Shown: positions 58,881 to 64,000 of the stretch, in pieces
Layout of the letters: each line of letters opens with the position of its first letter
Numbering within the stretch: position 1 is the stretch's first letter
Assembly: GCA_016931295.1 (NCBI GenBank)
Contig: JAFGEZ010000034.1
Span: 62,001-126,000 of the forward strand
From: Candidatus Krumholzibacteriota bacterium
GTDB taxonomy: Bacteria > Krumholzibacteriota > Krumholzibacteriia > Krumholzibacteriales > Krumholzibacteriaceae
Length of the DNA stretch: 64,000 nt
Direction: 5' to 3'
The notes under the pieces: model-generated
Told to the model about the DNA's origin: nothing
The model's input: the letters and a program-made list of their open reading frames with translations, nothing else
The model's database searches: none
Position numbers and translations under genes: made by a program

Positions 58881-60245
58881 ATGAGCGAACGAAGATCGCG
58901 AACATTCGCTGTCGCGACGCTCGGTTGCAAGCTCAACCAGTACGAGACGGAGTGCGTCCGGGAGTCGCTCGAGAAGGCGGGGTGGGTGTTCCGCAGGTTC
59001 GAGGAGGGCGCCGAGTTCTACATCATCAATTCATGCACCGTCACCGGGAAGACGGATGCGCGAACGAGGAATCTTGTCCGTCGGGCGCGCCGCGTCTCGC
59101 CGGGAGCCTTCATCATCGCCACCGGGTGCCTCGCGGAGACCGAACCCGAATCGCTCGAGCGTCTCGACGAGGTCGATCTCGTCGTCGGCAACGCCGGCAA
59201 GGCGTCGCTCCACCTCGTCATGGAGCGCATCGTCGAGGCGGGCGACGACGCGGACATACGCGAGACGGTCGACCGGTCGGCGGGCCTCGAACCGGTGTTC
59301 ATCACGAGATTCCACGGCCACTCGCGAGCGTTCGTCAAGATCCAGGAGGGGTGCGACGCCTCCTGCTCCTACTGCATCATCCCGCGGGCGCGCGGCCCGC
59401 ATCGCAGCGTCGGCCAGGCCGCCGTGCTCGAGCAGGTCCGATTGCTCGCGGACGGCGGCTACGGCGAGATCGTGCTCACCGGAATACACATCGGCCGGTA
59501 CGGCACGGATCTCCCGGAGCAAACCGATCTCGCTCGTCTGCTCCGACGGTTGCTAGACCGCGTCCCATGCGTGAGATTCCGCCTGAGCAGCATCGAGCCG
59601 ACCGAGGTCACGCCGGACCTTCTCGACATCGTCGCCGGTTCCGACCGGATCGCCTCGCATCTGCACATCCCCCTTCAGAGCGGCGACGACCGGATACTCG
59701 AGGCGATGAAACGCACCTACGATACCGGGCGCTTCCGCCGGGGGATCGAGGCGATCAAGGAACGAAACGCATCGATCGCCGTCGGCACGGACGTGATCGT
59801 CGGATTCCCCGGCGAGACGGACGAGAGCTTCCGGCGCACGTACGCCTTCCTTTCAGACCTGCCCGTCGACTACTTCCACGTCTTCGGATATTCGCGGCGC
59901 CCGGGGACGCCGGCGGCGTCGATGCCCGGACAGGTCGACCCGGCGATACGGAAATCCCGGAGCGGAAAGCTCATCCGTCTCGGCGGGCGGAAACGCCTCT
60001 CCTTCATGCGCGAACGGGTCGGCACCGTCGAATCGGCGCTCGTGCAGGGGCCGGCGCACCGTTTCTCGCGCTTCGCGAGGGCGGTTACCGGCAACTACGT
60101 CGAGATCTCCGTCCCGCGCGACCGGGGACGGATCGGAGCGCTCGCGCCGGTTCTCGTCACCCACTATTCCAGGGGAAGGCTCTACGGGCGCATTCTCGGC
60201 GGGCAGGCCGAGGCGGGCATCGGCGGGAAGGAACGGAGGCGATGA
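58881..60245 (+). CDS. mtaB: tRNA t6A37 methylthiotransferase MtaB
   Basis: 454 residues. Radical-SAM enzyme that makes ms2t6A at tRNA position 37. UPF0004 domain with Cys in TLGCKLNQYET, NSCTVTGKTD and TGCLAE (first cluster), the radical-SAM CxxxCxxC in CDASCSYCIIPRARG, and a C-terminal TRAM domain. The CKLNQYE motif and length place it with MtaB, not RimO. ATG 58881, preceded by GGGAAG. Overlaps miaB by ATGA, so the two related enzymes are made together. Confidence 0.93.
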   Translation: MSERRSRTFAVATLGCKLNQYETECVRESLEKAGWVFRRFEEGAEFYIINSCTVTGKTDARTRNLVRRARRVSPGAFIIATGCLAETEPESLERLDEVDLVVGNAGKASLHLVMERIVEAGDDADIRETVDRSAGLEPVFITRFHGHSRAFVKIQEGCDASCSYCIIPRARGPHRSVGQAAVLEQVRLLADGGYGEIVLTGIHIGRYGTDLPEQTDLARLLRRLLDRVPCVRFRLSSIEPTEVTPDLLDIVAGSDRIASHLHIPLQSGDDRILEAMKRTYDTGRFRRGIEAIKERNASIAVGTDVIVGFPGETDESFRRTYAFLSDLPVDYFHVFGYSRRPGTPAASMPGQVDPAIRKSRSGKLIRLGGRKRLSFMRERVGTVESALVQGPAHRFSRFARAVTGNYVEISVPRDRGRIGALAPVLVTHYSRGRLYGRILGGQAEAGIGGKERRR

Positions 60246-61549
60246 GCGCGCCCGAGGTCTGGTACGAGAGCTACGGCTGCCAGATGAACGCCTACGACAC
60301 CGAGGTGATCGAGGCGATCTTCTCGGGCAGGGGCTGGAAGCGCGCGGCCGGGCCGGAATCCGCCGATGTGATCGTCGTCAACACATGCAGCGTGCGCGAA
60401 CATGCCGAGACGAGGGCGATCGGACGGCTGCACGATCTCGCGAGGCACGGGAACGCCGTGATCGCGGTCTGCGGCTGCATGGCCCGGCGCATCGGCACGG
60501 AACTCTTCGAGATCGAACCGCGCATCCGCATCGTCGCCGGACCGGACGCCTACGACCGTCTCGCGGGGGCGGTCGAGGAGGCGCTGTCCGGCGGCGGGAC
60601 CTTCGCGCTCCTCGAACGTGACCACGGCGTCACCTACAGGCTGCCCGGGTCCACCGGGGAGGAGCGCGTCACGCGCTATCTCTCGATCACGCGGGGTTGC
60701 GAGAACTTCTGCACCTACTGCATCGTGCCCTATCTCCGGGGGCCCGTCCGCAGCAAGAGCCCGGAAACGGTCGTCCACGAGGTCGTCTCGCTCGCGCAAA
60801 GCGGGGCGCGCGAGGTGACGCTGCTCGGCCAGAACGTCATGGCGTACGACAGGGACGGCGTCGATTTCCCGGGCCTCATCGCCCGGATCCTGCGGGAAAC
60901 CGACGTTCCGCGCATCAGGTTCCTCACGACGCATCCGCGTGACGTCGATCGGCGGATCTTCGAGCTGATGGCGAACGATCCGCGCGTCTGTCCGCACCTG
61001 CATCTTCCCTTCCAGGCGGGAAGCGACAGGCTGCTCGAACTCATGAATCGGGGGTACCGGCGAAGCGACTACCTCGCCATCGTCGAGGAGGGCCGGCGCA
61101 TCCGTCCCGACATCGCCTTCACCACCGACGTCATCGTCGGTTTCCCGACGGAGACGCGCGGCGATTTCGAGGAGACCCTCGATATCGTCGAACAGGTCAG
61201 GTTCGACGCCGCCTTCACGTTCCGGTATTCCCCGCGTGCGGGGACGGCGGCGGCCGACATGGTCGACGACGTTCCAGACGGCGAGAAACGCGAGCGTCTC
61301 GCCGAGCTCAACGAATCCGTCCGGCGCATCCGGGGCGAGATCCTCGCCGGACTCGTCGGGACGGAGACCGAAATCCTTCTTGACGCTTCGGTGGAAAAAG
61401 GCGAAACTCGATATCTCAAAGGAAGAACGGTGCATTTCCGAAACGTCCTCGTTCCCGCGGAAGGGCTGCGCGTCGGGGACTTCGCCAGGGTGAAACCGGG
61501 CAGGCTTCGCAACTTCACGCTGATCGGCGAGGTTGCGGCCGGGAGGTAG
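60242..61549 (+). CDS. miaB: tRNA i6A37 methylthiotransferase MiaB
   Basis: 435 residues. Radical-SAM enzyme that adds methylthio to i6A37 in tRNA. First cluster Cys in ESYGCQMNAYDTE, NTCSVREHAETR and CGCMARR; radical-SAM triad in RGCENFCTYCIVPYLRGP; LLGQNVMAYD; HLPFQAGSDRLLELMNRGY; TRAM domain at the end. The QMN and VRE motifs identify MiaB. The TRAM part is slightly divergent. Overlaps mtaB and is followed by lapA after 6 bases, GGGAGG lying in the miaB end. Confidence 0.95.
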   Translation: MSAPEVWYESYGCQMNAYDTEVIEAIFSGRGWKRAAGPESADVIVVNTCSVREHAETRAIGRLHDLARHGNAVIAVCGCMARRIGTELFEIEPRIRIVAGPDAYDRLAGAVEEALSGGGTFALLERDHGVTYRLPGSTGEERVTRYLSITRGCENFCTYCIVPYLRGPVRSKSPETVVHEVVSLAQSGAREVTLLGQNVMAYDRDGVDFPGLIARILRETDVPRIRFLTTHPRDVDRRIFELMANDPRVCPHLHLPFQAGSDRLLELMNRGYRRSDYLAIVEEGRRIRPDIAFTTDVIVGFPTETRGDFEETLDIVEQVRFDAAFTFRYSPRAGTAAADMVDDVPDGEKRERLAELNESVRRIRGEILAGLVGTETEILLDASVEKGETRYLKGRTVHFRNVLVPAEGLRVGDFARVKPGRLRNFTLIGEVAAGR

Positions 61550-61555
61550 CAGGCC

Positions 61556-61888
61556 ATGTGGATCTTCCGCGGTGTCGTCGTGCTGATCGGCGCGATCGTC
61601 CTGATGTCATTCTTCATGGCGAACGCGCACAAACCGATCGACTTCAAGTTCCAGATCTGGCCTCTCGTCGACAAGGAATATTCCGTCGAGGTCAATTTCG
61701 TCATGTTCGTCTCCTTCGTGAGCGGAATGATCGTCTGGGCGATCGGCGCCTGGGTGCGAGAGGCGCAGTTGCTCGTCCGGCTGGGACAGTCGAAGCGGGC
61801 GATCGCTCGTCTCGAGGAGGAGATCGCGGATCTCAGGAACATACCGATCGAGGAGGCGGCCGGGCCGGAAGACGACGGCGTGATGTAG
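61556..61888 (+). CDS. lapA: LapA family membrane protein
   Basis: 110 residues. Two hydrophobic helices (about 3-22 and 46-66) separated by a short loop with NAHKPIDFKFQIWPLVDKEYSVEVNF, then a C-terminal cytoplasmic helix (REAQLLVRLGQSKRAIARLEEEIADL). This is the LapA (DUF1049) pattern. LapA works with LapB to control LPS synthesis in E. coli; here the two genes are adjacent in the same order, 22 bases apart, so the pair is likely functional in envelope homeostasis. Lipid A genes themselves are outside the window. Confidence 0.85.
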   Translation: MWIFRGVVVLIGAIVLMSFFMANAHKPIDFKFQIWPLVDKEYSVEVNFVMFVSFVSGMIVWAIGAWVREAQLLVRLGQSKRAIARLEEEIADLRNIPIEEAAGPEDDGVM

Positions 61889-61910
61889 GCCGCGGAAAGA
61901 CGGGCTCGAG

Positions 61911-63062
61911 ATGACCCTGCAACAGATACTCTTCGTCATGTTGTGCGCGGCGACGGTCGTTCTCGCGACCGTTCTGTTCGTCCAGGGGCGACGGAGACGC
62001 ACAAAGCGCCGATCGCCCTACGTCGAGGCGCTCTACGCCCTCATCGACGGCCGGCGGGGCGATGCGCTGAATCTTCTGACGCGGGCGGTCAGGAACGGCG
62101 AGACCGATCCGGACGCGTATCTCCAGCTCGGAAATCTCTTGAGGGAGCGCCGTCAGCCCGACAAGGCGCTGCAGATACATCGCGGGCTGGCCGTGCGCCG
62201 CGATCTCGTCTTCGAGGAGGAGAAGGCGGTGCAGATCGCGATCGCCGAGGACCTCGCCGCGCTCGGGAAACTCGATCGGGCGGTCCAGACGCTCGAGGCC
62301 GTCATGAAGCGCCGGAAGGATCCGGAGATCGTCAGGGCGCTCCATGCCGCCTGCCACCGCGCGGGAAACCACGACCGGGCATTCGCCATGTTGCGAGAGC
62401 TCGCGAAGACCGACCCGTCGATCGACCGGAAGGCGCGCGCGGGATACCTCGCGGCCGTCGCGTCGGAGAGAGCGGCGGCCGGAGACGCCGACGAGGCCCG
62501 CCGCCTCGTGGACCGTGCTCGCCGCGAGTTCGGCGAGAGCGTTCCGGCGCTCTGGATCGCCGGCCGTATCGCGCTCGAGGCAGGGGACACGAGAGGCGCG
62601 ATCGACGCCTGGAAGATCCTTCTCCGCGTCGACCCGGGATCCTTCCGCGAGATTCTCCCCCTCCTCGAGAAGGCGCTCTTCGATTCGGGACGGTTCGAGG
62701 AGTTCGGAAAGGTCCTCCAGGATCTCGTGTCGAGACATCCGGGACATCCGGGGATCGTCGCGGCTCTCGCGGCCTTCAGGGAGAAGAAGGGGGAGGCCGA
62801 CGAGGCGATCCGCATCATCGAGGACGATCCCGATGTCGCCAGGGATCCCGTCGCGGGCACGCGTCTCGCCCTTCTCTATCTCGACTCGGGCAGAACGTCG
62901 GATCTCCGCGCGCTGCTCGCCGGCCTGAACGGCGCGGTGCGGTCTCCGATCGAATGGCGTTGCGCGTCCTGCGGTGCCTTCGCGAGCGTCCCCCACACGT
63001 ATTGCACCGCCTGTTCCGGCATCGGCACCTTCGTGAGACATGAAGACGACGACATGGCATAG
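61911..63062 (+). CDS. lapB: LapB-like TPR protein with zinc ribbon
   Basis: 383 residues, close to E. coli LapB (389). N-terminal membrane helix (5-25), a row of TPR units (about 35-330; for example DAYLQLGNLLRERRQPDKALQIH, YVEALYALIDGRRGDALNLL), and a C-terminal rubredoxin-like zinc ribbon with CASC and CTAC pairs. In E. coli LapB recruits LpxC to FtsH and helps LPS assembly; by position and architecture this is its orthologue. Shares 23 bases with the next gene. Confidence 0.88.
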   Translation: MTLQQILFVMLCAATVVLATVLFVQGRRRRTKRRSPYVEALYALIDGRRGDALNLLTRAVRNGETDPDAYLQLGNLLRERRQPDKALQIHRGLAVRRDLVFEEEKAVQIAIAEDLAALGKLDRAVQTLEAVMKRRKDPEIVRALHAACHRAGNHDRAFAMLRELAKTDPSIDRKARAGYLAAVASERAAAGDADEARRLVDRARREFGESVPALWIAGRIALEAGDTRGAIDAWKILLRVDPGSFREILPLLEKALFDSGRFEEFGKVLQDLVSRHPGHPGIVAALAAFREKKGEADEAIRIIEDDPDVARDPVAGTRLALLYLDSGRTSDLRALLAGLNGAVRSPIEWRCASCGAFASVPHTYCTACSGIGTFVRHEDDDMA

Positions 63063-64000
63063 ACGGGTCGCGGCGGCGGCGGCGATTCTCGCGTTCCTGG
63101 CCGCGATGGACGCCGATGCGAGCGTCAGGCGCATCAGGCAACTCGTCGCCGGGAAGCGATACGAGCAGGCACGCATGGAGCTCCTCGACGAGATCGGCGG
63201 GCTCGGCGGAAACTCGCGCTCCGAGGGATTGCTGCTTCTCGCCGATCTCGAGACCGATCCGGCCCGGACGATCGCGCTCTACGAGCGTGTCATCGAGGAG
63301 GGACGCCCTCGCGAGGCGCTCCGGGCTCGAGTCGCGATCGGCAAGATCAGGTACGCGTCGGGAGAATACCGCGAGGCGGCGAGGATCCTCTCGGAGCTTC
63401 CGGCGGGCGGAAACGGCGGCGACAGACTCGAAGGCGTCTATTTCCGCGCGCTCTGCTGGAAACGTCTCGGCGATCTCTCGCGTGCTCGGAGGGATCTCGA
63501 AACGATCGACCGGGGCCCGTTTCTCTACTGGAGCTATCTCACCCGCGCCGAGATCGACATGCTGGAAGGCCGTATCGCCGATGCCGTCGAACGGTACGAG
63601 ACGGTTGCGAGCAGCAGATCCTACCCCTTCGCGGGCTTCCGTCTCGGGGAGTGCTACGAGATACTCGGCGAACGCGAGAAGGCGCTCGACGTGTACAACA
63701 CGATACTGACGCAGTTCCCCAGGTCGCTCGAGGCCCCGAAGGCGAGGGAGAAGATACAGATGATCGGTTACGCCGGATCCGGGGGCGAACGGGCCGGCCG
63801 GCGTGAAAAGACGACCACCAACGCGTTTTCCGACGGTTCAGAGGATCTCCCGGGCGTCGGATTCACCATACAGCTCGGGGCGTTCTCCGAGCAGGAGAAC
63901 GCGGAACGGTTCGCCGCCGAACTCCGCGATCTCATCGACGGGTTGCGCATCGAACGGATCGAGCGCGGCGGAAGGACCTGGCACCGGATCCGTGTCGGCC
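63040..64000 (+). CDS. Exported TPR/SPOR domain protein (3' truncated by window)
   Basis: The frame opens at ATG 63040, inside the end of lapB, and runs off the window; 320 residues are visible. Signal peptide (RRVAAAAAILAFLAAMDADA). TPR-like helices follow (about 30-245: ALRARVAIGKIRYASGEYREAARIL, AGFRLGECYEILGEREKALDVYNTIL, FPRSLEAPKAREKI). The last visible part (about 275-320) is a SPOR domain, FTIQLGAFSEQENAERFAAEL with WHRIRVG at the edge, which binds denuded glycan strands at the division site. Hence a periplasmic protein tying TPR contacts to septal peptidoglycan. Linkage to lapAB is by overlap. Name and full length unknown. Confidence 0.8.
   Translation, partial: MKTTTWHRRVAAAAAILAFLAAMDADASVRRIRQLVAGKRYEQARMELLDEIGGLGGNSRSEGLLLLADLETDPARTIALYERVIEEGRPREALRARVAIGKIRYASGEYREAARILSELPAGGNGGDRLEGVYFRALCWKRLGDLSRARRDLETIDRGPFLYWSYLTRAEIDMLEGRIADAVERYETVASSRSYPFAGFRLGECYEILGEREKALDVYNTILTQFPRSLEAPKAREKIQMIGYAGSGGERAGRREKTTTNAFSDGSEDLPGVGFTIQLGAFSEQENAERFAAELRDLIDGLRIERIERGGRTWHRIRVG

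Overview
This is a gene-dense, high-GC bacterial chromosome segment with 51 protein-coding genes on 64 kb. I see no rRNA, tRNA, CRISPR array, insertion sequence or prophage. The gene content is that of a diderm: PorV/PorQ-like porin, LapA/LapB, lytic transglycosylases, SPOR protein, outer-membrane barrel and lipoproteins. A 31-residue COX24/mS38-like basic protein and a SecA with an enlarged variable region point to the FCB superphylum or a neighbouring uncultured phylum (Krumholzibacteriota/Eisenbacteria/Latescibacterota type). The assignment is inference from reading, not a database result.

Layout. 1-1.2 kb: end of a GlmU-like sugar nucleotidyltransferase and an AcsE/MetH-type pterin-binding methyltransferase. 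1.2-1.7 kb: the only long gene-free stretch. 1.7-2.6 kb: HU, the COX24-like mini-protein and a PilZ protein. 2.7-7.8 kb: hybrid histidine kinase, NtrC-type response regulator and a second sigma-54 activator. 7.9-13.3 kb: PorV-like porin, two adjacent GlgC paralogues (one lacking a key Arg) and MltD on the opposite strand. 13.4-16.5 kb: GGDEF diguanylate cyclase and a ComEC-like channel with an eroded nuclease domain. 16.5-21.3 kb: purN-purC-purH-guaA operon. 21.4-28.6 kb: Slt, NHL propeller, then TPR and J-domain/TPR genes behind a canonical sigma-54 promoter, and a membrane PQQ-type propeller protein.

28.7-41.5 kb: secA, DUF494/smg, topA, trmFO, xerC, hslV, hslU, argF, a lipoprotein and dapF; the topA-trmFO-xerC-hslV-hslU block has the order of the Bacillus topA-trmFO-codV-clpQ-clpY locus. 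41.6-44.4 kb: the most unusual protein, a secreted HExxH peptidase joined to a TolB-like propeller and an outer-membrane barrel. 44.4-48.4 kb: minus-strand homocysteine methyltransferase/MTHFR fusion divergent from proS, then minus-strand rpsT. 48.4-58.8 kb: uvrC, xerD, scpA, scpB, rluB, hisC, a cmk-plsC fusion, ispH and rpsA, followed by a hairpin. 58.9-64 kb: mtaB, miaB, lapA, lapB and a truncated TPR/SPOR gene.

Most genes overlap (ATGA/GTGA junctions) or are a few bases apart, so the window is a series of operons. About fifteen promoters can be read, most with a 17-bp spacer between TTGxxx and TAxxxT boxes. Three of them sit so close to the start codon that leaderless transcripts are predicted. 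Regulatory themes are sigma-54 (two activators, one clear promoter) and c-di-GMP (GGDEF with intact I-site, PilZ).
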